Origin: Bradyrhizobium canariense
Lineage (GTDB): Bacteria; Pseudomonadota; Alphaproteobacteria; Rhizobiales; Xanthobacteraceae
DNA length: 64,000 nucleotides
Assembly (NCBI RefSeq): GCF_900105125.1
Contig: NZ_LT629750.1
Span: 1,612,001 to 1,676,000 of the forward strand
Direction of reading: 5' to 3'
The notes beneath the pieces are model-generated. The model was not told where the DNA came from and did not search any database. It saw nothing but the letters and a program-made list of their open reading frames with translations. Each line of letters opens with the position of its first letter. Positions within the stretch are counted from its first letter, which is position 1. Both the position numbers and the translations under genes were made by a program. Shown here piece after piece: positions 17,488-27,774 of the stretch.

Positions 17488-19734
17488 ATGCCGTCCCAGC
17501 GTGTCGTTCTCGGAACAGGCCTCGCGATACTTCTGGTCATCAGCGCCGCCTCGATCGGTCTCGAGGTCAAATCGCGATCCGATGCCGCCTGGGTCGATCA
17601 CACGCTCGGCGTCCTCCAGAAGCTGTCGGACCTGCGATTGCTGATCCGGAGCGCAGAGAGCGCGGCACGCGGTTTTGCGCTCAGCAACGATCCGAACTTC
17701 ATCAGGGAATACCGCGAATCCAGCAACCAGATCGAGCCGGCACTCGCCGATCTGATCGAGGAAACCAGGGATAATCCGGTCCAGACGCAATTGCTCGAAA
17801 GCAACCGTCAGCTCATCGCGCGCCGGCTTGCCGTCAGCGCTGAACTGGCCCGTCTGCAGGCAGCGGGCGACAGCAGCGGGATCGCGGCGCTGACGGCCAG
17901 GGCCGAAGGCCGTTCGGTGATGGATACGATCGGCGTGAACTTCGACAAGCTTGTCGCCGAGGAAGACAAGCTGCTCGCCATTCGCACGGCGGATTCGCGG
18001 CGAACACGCATCGTCCTGCTTGGAATTGATCTGGCGGGAGCCCTGTTGATCCTGATGCTCGCCGCGATACTGATCCAGGAGGTCAGGCGTTCGAGCCGCA
18101 AGCTGGAAACCTCGCTTGACGCTTCACGGGCCGAAAACGAGTCCCTTGAAGCGGCGGTTGCCGAGCGCACCGAGCACCTGCTCGCGGCGCATGAAGAACT
18201 GCGCCGCTCGGCGTCGGTGATGCAAAGCACCTTCAACAGCATGGCGGAGGCGGTGCTCGTCATCGACACCACGGGAGCGGTGGTGCTGTCGAACGCGGCG
18301 GCCGAGCAAATGCTTCGCTACCGGACGGGAATGACCATCGAACAGGTCAGGAGCACGAGCGTCGCCTATCACGCTGACGGTACGACGCCTATCCTGCCCA
18401 ACGAACTGCCGGCGGCGCGGGCGCTGCGCGGCGAACATGTCGACAGCAAGGAAGTCGTCGCCCGCCCGCTTCGTGGCGCGGCCCCGCTTCACCTCGTCAT
18501 CAGCGCCCGGCCGCTGCGCGACGCATCCGGGGCGATCAGCGGCGCGGCCGTTGTCTATCACAACATCTCGGCGGCGCGCGAAACCGAGCGCCTGCTGCAG
18601 CAAGCGCAAAAGCTGGATGCGATCGGAAAGCTCACCGGCGGCGTCGCCCACGATTTCAACAACATGCTGACGGTCATCACCGGCACCACCGAAACGCTGG
18701 TGGCGGCGCTTGCCCGTCAGCCCGAACTGCAAAGCGTCGCCAAGCTGATCGATGATGCGGCCGAACGTTGCAGCGAATTGATCCAGCATCTGCTCGCTTT
18801 CGCCCGGCGGCAGCCGCTGCAGCCGCGCAATGTCGATATCAACGGCGCCGTGGTCGATATCGCCAAGCTGCTTCGCCCTACGCTCGGCGAGCAGATCGAA
18901 ATCGAGACCATCCTGGAACCCGAAGCAACGGTGTCGCATATCGACGCCTCGCAGTTGGCGAATTCCGTGCTCAACATGGCGATCAACGCCCGCGATGCGA
19001 TGCCGCGCGGCGGCAAGCTGCTCTTGGAAACGCGCAATGTCGTGCTCGACGAAGCCTACGCCCAGACCAATGTCGAGGTCCGCCCAGGCCCCTATGTGAT
19101 GCTGGCGGTCAGCGATACCGGCGCCGGCATGCCGGCCGATGTCCGCGACAAGGCGTTCGAGCCGTTCTTCACCACCAAGGAGGTCGGCAAGGGCTCGGGC
19201 CTCGGGCTGAGCATGGTGTACGGGTTCGTCAAGCAATCGGGCGGACACATCAAGATCTACAGCGAGGAGGGCCACGGCACCACGATCAGGCTTTATCTGC
19301 CCCCTGCCCGCGGCAGCGCCGACACCGCCAAGTCTGCGGCCACGCCGGTCGCAGGCGGCAACGAGACGATCCTGGTCGTGGAAGACGATTCACTGGTGCG
19401 GAATTTCGTGATCGCGCAGCTCCATGCCCTCGGCTACAAGACGCTTGCCGCCGCCGACAGCCGCGCCGCACTCGCGCATGTCGAGAACGGCGAGCCTTTT
19501 GACCTGCTCTTTACCGACGTCATCATGCCCGGCGGCATGACCGGCCGTCAGCTCGCCGACGAAGTGACAAAGCACCGGCCGGACATGAAAGTGCTCTACA
19601 CCTCGGGCTATACCGACAACGCGATCGTGCATCACGGCCGGCTCGATGAGGGCGTGTTGCTGCTCACCAAGCCGTACCGCAAAGCCCAGCTCGCCCAGAT
19701 GGTGCGCCGGGCGCTCCGAGGCGAAACAAGCTAG
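17488..19734 (+). CDS. Hybrid sensor histidine kinase/response regulator
   Basis: A 748-residue membrane kinase. Helix 1 is at residues 5-25, a CHASE3-like periplasmic sensor at about 35-170, helix 2 at about 174-196, a coiled coil at 200-240, and a PAS domain at about 245-365. The dimerisation domain has His388 in GGVAHDFNNMLTV; the ATPase domain has NSVLNMAINARDAM, SDTGAGMP and GKGSGLGLSMVYG. A C-terminal receiver has Asp677 in LLFTDVIMPGGMTG. All phosphotransfer residues are present. It pairs with the single-domain regulator upstream. The stimulus is unknown. Confidence 0.95.
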   Translation: MPSQRVVLGTGLAILLVISAASIGLEVKSRSDAAWVDHTLGVLQKLSDLRLLIRSAESAARGFALSNDPNFIREYRESSNQIEPALADLIEETRDNPVQTQLLESNRQLIARRLAVSAELARLQAAGDSSGIAALTARAEGRSVMDTIGVNFDKLVAEEDKLLAIRTADSRRTRIVLLGIDLAGALLILMLAAILIQEVRRSSRKLETSLDASRAENESLEAAVAERTEHLLAAHEELRRSASVMQSTFNSMAEAVLVIDTTGAVVLSNAAAEQMLRYRTGMTIEQVRSTSVAYHADGTTPILPNELPAARALRGEHVDSKEVVARPLRGAAPLHLVISARPLRDASGAISGAAVVYHNISAARETERLLQQAQKLDAIGKLTGGVAHDFNNMLTVITGTTETLVAALARQPELQSVAKLIDDAAERCSELIQHLLAFARRQPLQPRNVDINGAVVDIAKLLRPTLGEQIEIETILEPEATVSHIDASQLANSVLNMAINARDAMPRGGKLLLETRNVVLDEAYAQTNVEVRPGPYVMLAVSDTGAGMPADVRDKAFEPFFTTKEVGKGSGLGLSMVYGFVKQSGGHIKIYSEEGHGTTIRLYLPPARGSADTAKSAATPVAGGNETILVVEDDSLVRNFVIAQLHALGYKTLAAADSRAALAHVENGEPFDLLFTDVIMPGGMTGRQLADEVTKHRPDMKVLYTSGYTDNAIVHHGRLDEGVLLLTKPYRKAQLAQMVRRALRGETS

Positions 19735-19758
19735 GGCGTCACGCCTCTTTAAAGGCGC

Positions 19759-20658
19759 TCACGATCGTGCCGCCAGCGCGACACCGGCCAGCGTGAAGAT
19801 GAGGGCTGCAATCTGCACGATGCCGAGCGGCTCGTGCAACGCCAGTGCGGACGCCACCACGCCAATGACCGGCACCGCCATGGTGCCGATCGCCGCGATC
19901 GAGGCCGGCAACCGCGCAAGTGCTGCGAACCAGGCGACGTAGGCAATGCAGAACTGGATCACCGTCGAATAGAACAGCAGCAGCCAGCCGAACGGCGTCA
20001 CCGCGGCGAGATGCGTGGTCTCGATCAGGAGACCGGCGATCGCGACCGGAAAACAGCCAAGACCGATCTGCCAGGCGGCGGCCGGAATCGGCGGCAAATG
20101 CAGCGGCAACTTCTTGGCCAGCACCGTGCCGAGCGCGAACCCGATCGACCCCACCAGCGTCATGATCATTCCCGGCAGTTTTGCCGCGCTCGCGGTGATG
20201 CCGTTGCCGCCCATGATGGCGGCCAGTCCCGCCAACGCCATCACCAGCGCGATCGTGCGCAACACGGTCGGCCGCTCGCCGAGCACCGGCCAGGCCAGCA
20301 TCGCCGCCCACACCGGCATGGTGTAGGCGATCAGTGCGGTTTCGCTGGCGGGCAGCCAGAGCAGCGCCAAGCCGATCAGCACCATCCACCCCGTTACATT
20401 GAGCAGCGCCGCCAGCATCAGGCGCGGCCAAAGTGCTGGCGCCACTTTCAGGCTCTGCCCGCGTGCGACCGCGAGCACGGCCAGCAGACAGGCGCCGATC
20501 ACGCCGGTGACGCCGCGCAGGGTCAGCGGCGGCAATTCGCCGAGCAGGTATTTAGTGACCGGCCAGTTGAAGCCCCAGCCGATCGAGGTGATGGCGAGGA
20601 ACATCAGGCCCGCGGGCGCGAGTCGTGCCCGCGCGCCCGGTTGGTTTTGAACTGTCAT
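19759..20658 (-). CDS. EamA (DMT) family transporter
   Basis: A 299-residue inner-membrane exporter with ten hydrophobic helices in two EamA repeats (about residues 15-145 and 160-298). SIGWGFNWPVTKYLLGELPPL opens the first repeat; the second contains STVIQFCIAYVAWFAALARLPASIAAIGTMAVPVIGV, a usual signature. Members export amino acids, nucleosides or other metabolites; the substrate cannot be inferred. It converges on the kinase gene with a 24-base gap and starts at the edge of the long nrdJ upstream region. Confidence 0.9.
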   Translation of the reverse strand: MTVQNQPGARARLAPAGLMFLAITSIGWGFNWPVTKYLLGELPPLTLRGVTGVIGACLLAVLAVARGQSLKVAPALWPRLMLAALLNVTGWMVLIGLALLWLPASETALIAYTMPVWAAMLAWPVLGERPTVLRTIALVMALAGLAAIMGGNGITASAAKLPGMIMTLVGSIGFALGTVLAKKLPLHLPPIPAAAWQIGLGCFPVAIAGLLIETTHLAAVTPFGWLLLFYSTVIQFCIAYVAWFAALARLPASIAAIGTMAVPVIGVVASALALHEPLGIVQIAALIFTLAGVALAARS

Positions 20659-21402
20659 GGAGAGGACAACCGATGAGAATCGGCGGCACCATGACGCCTA
20701 TCGGGACCGCTGGCCATCGGCCCGGCGGGCATGCCAGCCCGGAGCTATCAGTAGCCTTACGTGAGTCCCGAAAGTGCAATGCTGTGACAGGAATAAATAC
20801 TTGCCCTGTGAACAGCGGGTGCAGCTTGGAATCCACAGCCCCAACAACATTTTTTTTGCTTGGGAATCCCTGAGGACTCACTGATACTTGGCTCAACAAC
20901 AGGCGCCGGCGCGCCCCTGTTTTTCTCCTTTTTCCACCATATTTAGTATTTGATTCAGGAACTCGTACTAGTCCTTGACGGGCGTCTCGGACTTGTCCTA
21001 GCTTTCATCCTGTTCGGCGCGAGTGTGTTTGGGTGCCCGCCGGTCGCTCCCAAAAGGGTTCCAAATTGACCACTCCGTCAGCCGTTAGGGCAGCGGGTGA
21101 AGGGCTTGTCTGCCCTCAATTCAGGGCACTCCGGGGGCACAAAAAACGGGCCTGAATGGGTCCAGAAGATGTGTGGGGCGTTGAATGCACGGCCTGAAAA
21201 ACCCCAACCGGGTTGGTTCAGATCGTGTCGCGGCGGGATCGATGCGCGCATCGGTTTTGCCGTCGAAGAGAAACAGGCCGGATCCACCGGCTGAGCTGCG
21301 AACGTCAGGATCACGGAAGAACCGCGACCGAACGTTCGTTCAAGGAAGATCATCCGGCGTCGCTGGGCAGCGGTGCCGGTCAAAAAAGAACGGGGCACGA
21401 CA
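20659..21402. other. Long leader/promoter region of nrdJ
   Basis: About 740 bases between the divergent EamA and nrdJ genes. I found no cobalamin-riboswitch core (no CCGCAACTGT-like box). A promoter-like pair with flanking near-palindromes is at 20965-21003. A possible single NrdR-like box, CCATATTTAGT, lies at about 20937-20948 but is weak and unpaired. No gene seen. Confidence 0.45.
20965..21003 (+). promoter_or_regulatory. Candidate nrdJ promoter with paired operator-like sites
   Basis: TTGACG (20975-20980) and CTAGCT (20998-21003) are spaced 17 bases, acceptable for a sigma-70-type promoter. GTACTAGTCC (20965-20974) and GGACTTGTCC (20989-20998) are each nearly palindromic and bracket the -35 to -10 interval, 24 bases apart. 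The promoter would leave a 400-base leader before nrdJ. Confidence 0.35.
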
Positions 21403-24400
21403 ATGCGAATCGAACGGCGCAATACCACTGAAGGCCAGTCACCCTACGCAGGGATAGATTTCAGATTGACGACATCTGAGATCCGCAATCCCGACGGCTC
21501 GGTGGTATTTCGCCTGGAAAACGTCGAAGTGCCGGAATTCTGGTCGCAGGTCGCCTCCGACGTGCTGGCGCAGAAGTATTTCCGCAAAGCCGGTGTTGCC
21601 GCGCGCCTGAAGAAGGTCGAGGAAGAGACCGTCCCCTCCTGGCTGTGGCGCTCGGTGCCGGACACCGAGGCGCTCGCCGCGCTGCCGGAGAATGAGCGCT
21701 ATGTCAGCGAACTCTCCGCCAAGCAGGTGTTCGACCGCCTCGCCGGCTGCTGGACCTATTGGGGCTGGAAGGGCAGCTATTTCTCCTCAGAAGAAGACGC
21801 GCAGGCGTTCTATGACGAGCTGCGCTTCATGCTGGCCAAGCAGATGGTCGCGCCGAACTCGCCGCAATGGTTCAACACCGGACTGCATTGGGCCTACGGC
21901 GTCGATGGCCCCGGCCAGGGCCATTATTACGTCGACCCCTTCACCGGCAAGCTGACCAAATCCAAATCGTCCTACGAGCATCCGCAGCCGCACGCCTGCT
22001 TCATCCAGGGCGTCAATGACGACCTCGTCAACGAGGGCGGCATCATGGATCTGTGGGTGCGTGAGGCGCGCCTGTTCAAATACGGCTCCGGCACCGGCTC
22101 CAACTTCTCGCGGCTGCGCGGCGAAGGCGAACGGCTGTCCGGCGGCGGCCGCTCGTCCGGCCTGATGAGCTTCCTCAAGATCGGCGACCGTGCGGCGGGC
22201 GCGATCAAGTCCGGCGGCACCACGCGCCGCGCGGCCAAGATGGTCGTGGTCGACGCCGACCACCCTGACATCGAGACCTATATCGACTGGAAGGTGAAGG
22301 AGGAGCAGAAGGTCGCCGCGCTCGTGACCGGCTCCAAGATCAACCAGAAGCATCTGAAAGCGGTGCTGAAAGCCTGCGTCAATTGCGAAGGCAGCGGCGA
22401 CGACTGCTTCGATCCCGAGAAGAACCCGGCGCTGCGCCGCGAGATCAAGCTGGCGCGCCGCGCGATGGTGTCCGACAACGTCATCAAGCGCGTCATCCAG
22501 TTCGCCAAGCAGGGCTACAAGGACATCGACTTCCCGGTCTACGACACCGACTGGGATTCCGAAGCCTACCTCACCGTCTCCGGCCAGAACTCCAACAATT
22601 CGGTGTCGCTGAAGGACGATTTCCTGCGCGCGGTGGAAACCGATGGCGACTGGAACCTGATCGGCCGCACCAACAAGAAGGTCACCAAGACTCTCAAGGC
22701 GCGCGAGCTCTGGGAAAAGATCGGCTACGCCGCCTGGGCGTCGGCCGATCCCGGCCTGCACTTCAACACCACCATGAACGACTGGCACACCTGCAAGGCG
22801 TCAGGCGATATCCGCGCCTCCAATCCGTGCTCGGAATACATGTTCCTGGACGACACCGCCTGCAACCTGGCGTCGGCCAACCTGATCACCTTCTACAACA
22901 CCACGACCAAGAGCTTCGACGTCGATGCCTATGAGCATCTGTGTCGTTTGTGGACCGTCGTGCTCGAAATCTCCGTGATGATGGCGCAGTTTCCATCCAA
23001 GGCGATCGCGGAACTGTCTTACGAATTCCGCACGCTCGGTCTCGGCTTTGCCAATATCGGCGGCCTGTTGATGACCATGGGTCTGTCTTACGACAGCAAG
23101 GAAGGCCGCGCGCTGTGCGGCGCGCTGACCGCGATCATGACCGGCACCAGCTACGCCACCTCGGCCGAGATGGCCAAGGAGCTCGGCCCCTTCCCCGGTT
23201 ACAAGAAGAACGCTGCCCACATGCTGCGGGTGATCCGCAACCATCGCCGCGCGGCGCATGGTGAAAGCCGCGGCTACGAGGCGCTGGCCGTCAATCCGGT
23301 GCCGCTCGATTACGCCAGCGTGCCGCAGACCAATATCGTCGAGCGCGCCAAGGCCGCCTGGGACAAGGCGCTGGAGCTCGGCGAGCTTCATGGCTACCGC
23401 AACGCGCAGACCACCGTGGTGGCGCCGACCGGCACCATTGGCCTCGTCATGGATTGCGACACCACCGGCATCGAGCCTGATTTCGCGCTGGTGAAATTCA
23501 AGAAGCTCGCCGGCGGCGGCTATTGGAAGATCATCAACCGCGCCGTACCCGAAGCGCTGCGCGCGCTCGGCTACCGCGAAAGCGAAATCGCGGAGATCGA
23601 GGCCTATGCCGTCGGCCACGGCTCGCTCTCCAACGCGCCCGGCATCAACGTCTCTACCCTCAAGGCAAAAGGCTTCACCGATGAAGCCATTGCCAAGGTG
23701 GAAAAGGCGCTGCCGACCGCGTTCGACATCAAGTTCGCCTTCAACAAGTGGACCTTTGGCGAGGATTTCATCCGCGACACCCTCGGCATCGGCAGTGAAG
23801 CCATGGCCGCGCCCGGTTTCGACCTGCTCGCCGCGGTCGGTTTCACCAAGCGCGAGATCGAGGCCGCCAACGTGCACATCTGCGGCGCGATGACGGTGGA
23901 AGGCGCGCCGCATCTAAAGGCCGAGCATTATCCGGTGTTCGACTGCGCCAATCCCTGCGGCAAGGTCGGCAAGCGTTACCTCTCGGTGGAAAGCCACATC
24001 CGCATGATGGCGGCGTCGCAGCCCTTCATCTCGGGCGCGATCAGCAAGACCATCAACATGCCGAACGACGCCACGGTGGAGGATTGCAAATCCGCCTACC
24101 TGCTGTCCTGGAAGCTGGCGCTGAAAGCCAACGCGCTCTACCGCGACGGCTCAAAGCTGTCGCAGCCGCTCAACTCGCAACTCATCTCGGACGATGAGGA
24201 CGAGGACGATGCGGTCGAGGCGCTCTACGAGAAGCCGATGGCGGCGCGAACCACGCACGTCGCGGAAAAGATCGTCGAAAAGCTGGTTGAGCGCATCGTC
24301 GTGATGCGCGAGCGCGAGAAGATGCCGGATCGCCGCAAGGGCTATACCCAGAAGGCGGTGGTCGGCGGCCACAAGGTGTACTTGCGTACCGGCGAATATG

Positions 24401-25146
24401 ACGACGGTCGGCTCGGCGAGATCTTCATCGACATGCACAAGGAAGGCGCCGCACTTCGCTCCTTCATCAATAACTTTGCCATCGCGGTGTCGCTGGGTCT
24501 GCAATACGGCGTGCCGCTGGAGGAATATGTCGACGCTTTCACCTTCACCCGCTTCGAACCCGCGGGCCCGGTGCAGGGCAACGATTCCATCAAGTATGCG
24601 ACCTCGATCCTCGACTATGTGTTCCGCGAACTCGCGGTCAGCTACATGGCGCGCTTCGACCTCGCCCATGTCGATCCCTCTGAATCCCACTTCGATGCGA
24701 TGGGCAAGGGCGTCGAGGAAGGCAAGCAGCCGGAGCAACCCAACAACAAATATCTGTCGAAGGGCCTGACCCGCTCGCGCACCGACAATCTCGTCGTCAT
24801 GCGCGGCGGCAGCGAGCCGCAGGCCGACGCCCGCGCCTCCGGCAACGTCACCTCGATGGCCTCGCACGGCCCGACCGCGCGCGCCAACGACACCAACGAA
24901 GGCGCGGTCGCGCTGAAGCAGGAAACCCAGCACGATCTGTCGCCGACGGAAAAGCTGGAAGCCCTGCAATGGAGCAAAGCCGGCAGCGCGGCTCAAGTCG
25001 CGCCGAGCAAGGCCGAACGCCGCGCCGAAGCCAAGGCCAAAGGCTACGAAGGCGAGATGTGCAGCGAGTGCGGCAACTTCACGCTGGTGCGGAACGGCAC
25101 GTGCATGAAGTGCGATACGTGTGGCAGCACGACGGGGTGTTCGTGA
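21403..25146 (+). CDS. nrdJ: Vitamin B12-dependent (class II) ribonucleoside-diphosphate reductase
   Basis: A 1247-residue enzyme that makes deoxyribonucleotides using adenosylcobalamin as radical source, independent of oxygen. The N-terminal part has [16 protein letters not shown] and the first redox Cys in [12 protein letters not shown]; the catalytic finger loop is [43 protein letters not shown] is the conserved barrel segment. The C-terminus carries a CxxC-type zinc ribbon ([19 protein letters not shown]) as in long rhizobial NrdJ. ATG 21403 fits the family start; a GTG 30 bases upstream is unlikely. Confidence 0.97.
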   Translation: MRIERRNTTEGQSPYAGIDFRLTTSEIRNPDGSVVFRLENVEVPEFWSQVASDVLAQKYFRKAGVAARLKKVEEETVPSWLWRSVPDTEALAALPENERYVSELSAKQVFDRLAGCWTYWGWKGSYFSSEEDAQAFYDELRFMLAKQMVAPNSPQWFNTGLHWAYGVDGPGQGHYYVDPFTGKLTKSKSSYEHPQPHACFIQGVNDDLVNEGGIMDLWVREARLFKYGSGTGSNFSRLRGEGERLSGGGRSSGLMSFLKIGDRAAGAIKSGGTTRRAAKMVVVDADHPDIETYIDWKVKEEQKVAALVTGSKINQKHLKAVLKACVNCEGSGDDCFDPEKNPALRREIKLARRAMVSDNVIKRVIQFAKQGYKDIDFPVYDTDWDSEAYLTVSGQNSNNSVSLKDDFLRAVETDGDWNLIGRTNKKVTKTLKARELWEKIGYAAWASADPGLHFNTTMNDWHTCKASGDIRASNPCSEYMFLDDTACNLASANLITFYNTTTKSFDVDAYEHLCRLWTVVLEISVMMAQFPSKAIAELSYEFRTLGLGFANIGGLLMTMGLSYDSKEGRALCGALTAIMTGTSYATSAEMAKELGPFPGYKKNAAHMLRVIRNHRRAAHGESRGYEALAVNPVPLDYASVPQTNIVERAKAAWDKALELGELHGYRNAQTTVVAPTGTIGLVMDCDTTGIEPDFALVKFKKLAGGGYWKIINRAVPEALRALGYRESEIAEIEAYAVGHGSLSNAPGINVSTLKAKGFTDEAIAKVEKALPTAFDIKFAFNKWTFGEDFIRDTLGIGSEAMAAPGFDLLAAVGFTKREIEAANVHICGAMTVEGAPHLKAEHYPVFDCANPCGKVGKRYLSVESHIRMMAASQPFISGAISKTINMPNDATVEDCKSAYLLSWKLALKANALYRDGSKLSQPLNSQLISDDEDEDDAVEALYEKPMAARTTHVAEKIVEKLVERIVVMREREKMPDRRKGYTQKAVVGGHKVYLRTGEYDDGRLGEIFIDMHKEGAALRSFINNFAIAVSLGLQYGVPLEEYVDAFTFTRFEPAGPVQGNDSIKYATSILDYVFRELAVSYMARFDLAHVDPSESHFDAMGKGVEEGKQPEQPNNKYLSKGLTRSRTDNLVVMRGGSEPQADARASGNVTSMASHGPTARANDTNEGAVALKQETQHDLSPTEKLEALQWSKAGSAAQVAPSKAERRAEAKAKGYEGEMCSECGNFTLVRNGTCMKCDTCGSTTGCS

Positions 25147-25480
25147 TTACCCGATGATGACCCGTCATGCCCGGTGCAGCGCCGGGCATAGTACGTCCCC
25201 TAATAGTACGTCCCCGACTTTCGTAGGGTACAGCGCTGGCGAAGTAGGTCCTAGCTGACAAACGAAAAACCCCGCCGGCAACGGCGGGGTTTTTCTTAGT
25301 TAAGTGCATTGACACCATTGCCGGTAAGACTGAACGCGGCGGAGCCTCCTGTATTAAGCTTTGTGCCGCATCAACATCGGCTCCCGGCAGCGGCGTCCTT
25401 TGCCTGAATCAACGCGTAATCGCGTCGAGCGCCAAGAAGGACCACCGCCAAGCGCAAAAGCTGATCGCGGGAGGCGGGCC
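25147..25480. other. Intergenic region with terminators
   Basis: A hairpin TGCCCGG...CCGGGCA at 25169-25189 lies just after nrdJ, followed by the strong terminator at 25265-25295. No gene seen. Confidence 0.55.
25265..25295. terminator. Rho-independent terminator, bidirectional
   Basis: AAAAACCCCGCCG and CGGCGGGGTTTTT form a stem around GCAA, with A-run and T-run on either side, so it can work in both directions. It closes the nrdJ transcript. Confidence 0.9.
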
Positions 25481-25750
25481 ATGACCTGGACGCTGTGGGG
25501 CTTGGCGATTCAGACCGTCGCGGGAGTATCGGATCGGCTTCGTCGGGCAGAGGCCGGGCTCGTCGGCGGAGCGTTGAGCGGCGCCTTCCTGCAGACGGCC
25601 GCCGTCATCATCGTCACCGGAAGCGGCAGCCAGAATCCGTCTACCACGACCGAGATTGCCGTGATTCATGCGCTGACCGGCGCCGTGGCCGGTGCGATCC
25701 TGATGTTCGCCGTCGGGTTCCTGGTCCATGCCCTACGGCAAAGAAGCTAA
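25481..25750 (+). CDS. Small membrane protein, hypothetical
   Basis: An 89-residue protein with two likely helices, residues 27-47 (GLVGGALSGAFLQTAAVIIVTG) and 61-84 (AVIHALTGAVAGAILMFAVGFLVHAL), joined by a polar loop with Ser/Thr. GGGAGG about 9 bases upstream supports the ATG at 25481. No family recognised and no linked partner. Confidence 0.6.
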   Translation: MTWTLWGLAIQTVAGVSDRLRRAEAGLVGGALSGAFLQTAAVIIVTGSGSQNPSTTTEIAVIHALTGAVAGAILMFAVGFLVHALRQRS

Positions 25751-25970
25751 AACGACGGAGTAGATGACTTCATTGCGGCTCCTCAACGGTCCTCATCCGG
25801 ATGCCCCCTCACTCCGAGGGCGTGATTTCAGGCGTATCACGCGAGCTTCAACCACTCGACCGTTTGGTTGGTAGGTAAGTTAAAATCCGGGCATCGCGCC
25901 GCATGGACTCAATTGCACGAAGGGAGCAACCTTTCGGCGTTGGGGCCTTAACGTGAGGAGGAGGAGCCCA

Positions 25971-26378
25971 ATGAAAACAGTAAATCGAAGGTCAGCAGTG
26001 GTTCTAGGTCTGGCAGCCGCTTCGGCGGCCATGGTGAAGCCGGCGGCTGGGCAAACTACGGACTACAAGGATGCGACGCCATGGCCAGGTGTCGTGGTGC
26101 GTGCTTACGGTGCTGAGACACCATCCCTCATTCCAGGTTTCAAGACCGTCTCTATGCGTGACATCATCATGCAGCCGGGATCGAAGACCATGGGTCCTCC
26201 GATGGAGAATGCCATGGTCTGCCATATCACCGAAGGCGAGCTTCAGATCGACCAGGAAGGGAAGCCGTTCACGGCCAAAAAGAATTTCGTCTGGACCTGC
26301 AACAAGAGCACCAAAGAGCAGGCGTCTAACGTAAGCAATGCGGTCGCGATCATGCGGATCACCGACCTAATGGCCTGA
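25971..26378 (+). CDS. Exported cupin-like protein
   Basis: A 135-residue protein beginning MKTVNRRSAVVLGLAAAS, a Tat-like signal (RRS then hydrophobic) ending near PAAGQ. The mature part has cupin strands (ITEGELQIDQEGKPFTAKKNFVWTC) but lacks the usual two-His-one-Glu metal set in full, keeping one His (VCHITEGEL). A very strong AGGAGGAGGAG precedes the ATG. It may be a periplasmic binding or stress protein; no function is assigned. Confidence 0.75.
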   Translation: MKTVNRRSAVVLGLAAASAAMVKPAAGQTTDYKDATPWPGVVVRAYGAETPSLIPGFKTVSMRDIIMQPGSKTMGPPMENAMVCHITEGELQIDQEGKPFTAKKNFVWTCNKSTKEQASNVSNAVAIMRITDLMA

Positions 26379-26413
26379 GGAAGGTTGATCGGCTTCGCCT
26401 CGAATCGGCATCG

Positions 26414-27028
26414 TTACTTCGGCCGTGCGTTGCCTTCGTACATGAACGTCATCGGCTTCGGTCCCGGTATATAGCCGGTCTCGATCCGGTCGATGCTAAA
26501 TCCTGCGCCTTCGATCAAGGAGCGGATCGGGCGGTTGAGGTGACAGCCACCACTGAATCGCCGCCAAACCGGCGTCAGCCGATGTTGCCACCAACGCACG
26601 GCCTCGTCGGGTGCCAAGCCGTGCTCGACAAACAGGAGCTTGCCACCCGGTCGCAATACGCGCCGCATGTCCGCGAGGGCCACGTCTGCGTGCGGGATCG
26701 AGCACAAGGTTAAGGTCGTGACGATGGTATCGACGCTATGTTGGTCAAGTGGAATAGCCTCAGCGGAAGCCTCGATGAAGCTTATGGGCATGCTGGTCGC
26801 GCGTGATGCACGTCGAGCCATCATTATCAGCCGTGGCGCTGGTTCGAGCGCCATCACCTCGCGCACGGGCGCGCGATAGAACGGCAGGTTCCTTCCCGAG
26901 CCGACGCCAATTTCGAGCACCCTGCCTTCAGCGGCGCCAATCACACGTTCGCGAAAAGGCAGGAGTTGCTTGTTGCGCATCGCAAGGTCGCAAAGCCTCG
27001 GCAGGATGATATCGTTGTAGAAACCCAT
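26414..27028 (-). CDS. Class I SAM-dependent methyltransferase
   Basis: A 204-residue cytosolic methyltransferase. VLEIGVGSGRNLPFY is motif I binding S-adenosylmethionine, ALEPAP follows at the acidic end of beta2, EAIPLDQHSVDTIVTTLTLCSIP is the motif II/III region, and RVLRPGGKLLFVEHG is post-motif III. The start ATG 27028 (MGFYNDIILPRLCDLAM) has AGGAG 6 bases upstream. It resembles phospholipid or quinone methyltransferases (UbiE/PmtA-like), but the substrate is not determined. Confidence 0.9.
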   Translation of the reverse strand: MGFYNDIILPRLCDLAMRNKQLLPFRERVIGAAEGRVLEIGVGSGRNLPFYRAPVREVMALEPAPRLIMMARRASRATSMPISFIEASAEAIPLDQHSVDTIVTTLTLCSIPHADVALADMRRVLRPGGKLLFVEHGLAPDEAVRWWQHRLTPVWRRFSGGCHLNRPIRSLIEGAGFSIDRIETGYIPGPKPMTFMYEGNARPK

Positions 27029-27125
27029 CGTTCGCTCCTGGCTGTTATTTAGGTGAGAGGGCACCGCCATTTGACGGTAGTTTGCGCGGCCAAGGCCGCG
27101 TTCGATCCTCTTGGGGTTCAGCGCG

Positions 27126-27262
27126 TAGGATGGGTGGAGCGAAGCGATACCCATCAATTCCGACTCCTGAGGTGATGGGTTTCGAAGGGCTCAACCCATC
27201 CTACGGGCTACGAACTGAACGCATAGCACCCGCATGTCGCTCCGCTCATGCGGGCTACGTTC
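27126..27262. repeat. REP-like palindromes (compound)
   Basis: GTAGGATGGGTGGAGCGAAGC (27126 on) pairs with CAACCCATCCTACGGGCT (27193 on), making a long hairpin. It is followed by the half-element CGCATGTCGCTCCGCTCATGCGGGCTACG, also a hairpin. The same modules recur between 28 and 51 kb. Confidence 0.85.
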
Positions 27263-27683
27263 TTGTTCCGGCTTGACAGTGCGGGGGCAAGCGGAGGAAC
27301 ATCGCCTTTGTCGTTTCCAACGACACGCTAAGATTACAGAAAAGGAGGTTCGATGACGCCACCTCCGCAAAGACAGCCGCTCTGTGCGACGGTGTACGTT
27401 CGGACCGTCGCATGGCGGCAAAACACACGAACGGAACGCCGGGAAAAGGCTTAGCGGGCCGCATCAGTGAGGCATGGTCCCTTGCCGTCCCGGCGCTGAT
27501 CTGGAGTTCGCATGGCGGATTAGCGGAGCGTAATCCGTCATTATGGCTCGCATATCTGCTCAATATGGATCGCCATTGCGCTTTAGCCGAGGCGCCGACT
27601 ATGGCGGCCTTCGCGGCGACCAATACGACAACCTTACGGTTGACGAGATCGGTGTTCGAGTCGCGGCCAAGGCTCTCCCTGCT
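27245..27683 (+). repeat. 439-bp direct repeat, copy 1
   Basis: Matches 31757-32195 with about 15 differences by eye, including two compensating single-base indels. It begins inside a REP half-element and ends at CTCTCCCTGCT. A 33-codon frame after AAAAGGAGG in this copy is broken by a stop in the other copy, so it is not supported as a gene. The last about 110 bases are identical in both copies. Confidence 0.9.
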
Positions 27684-27774
27684 ATTCACCGCATTGGATG
27701 CAGCGTAGCACTACCTGAACCTCTTGCCTTCGACCCCCGGTTGCGCCTTGAATTCCGATCGGGAGCCGCGAGCA

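Noticed and set aside
20900..21372. Cobalamin riboswitch upstream of nrdJ
   Set aside because: The region contains GGTGCCCGCCGG but lacks the conserved B12-box and CCGCAACTGT-like core.
27355..27460. 33-codon peptide after a strong AGGAGG inside the 439-bp repeat
   Set aside because: The second copy has an early stop in the same frame, so the peptide is not maintained.
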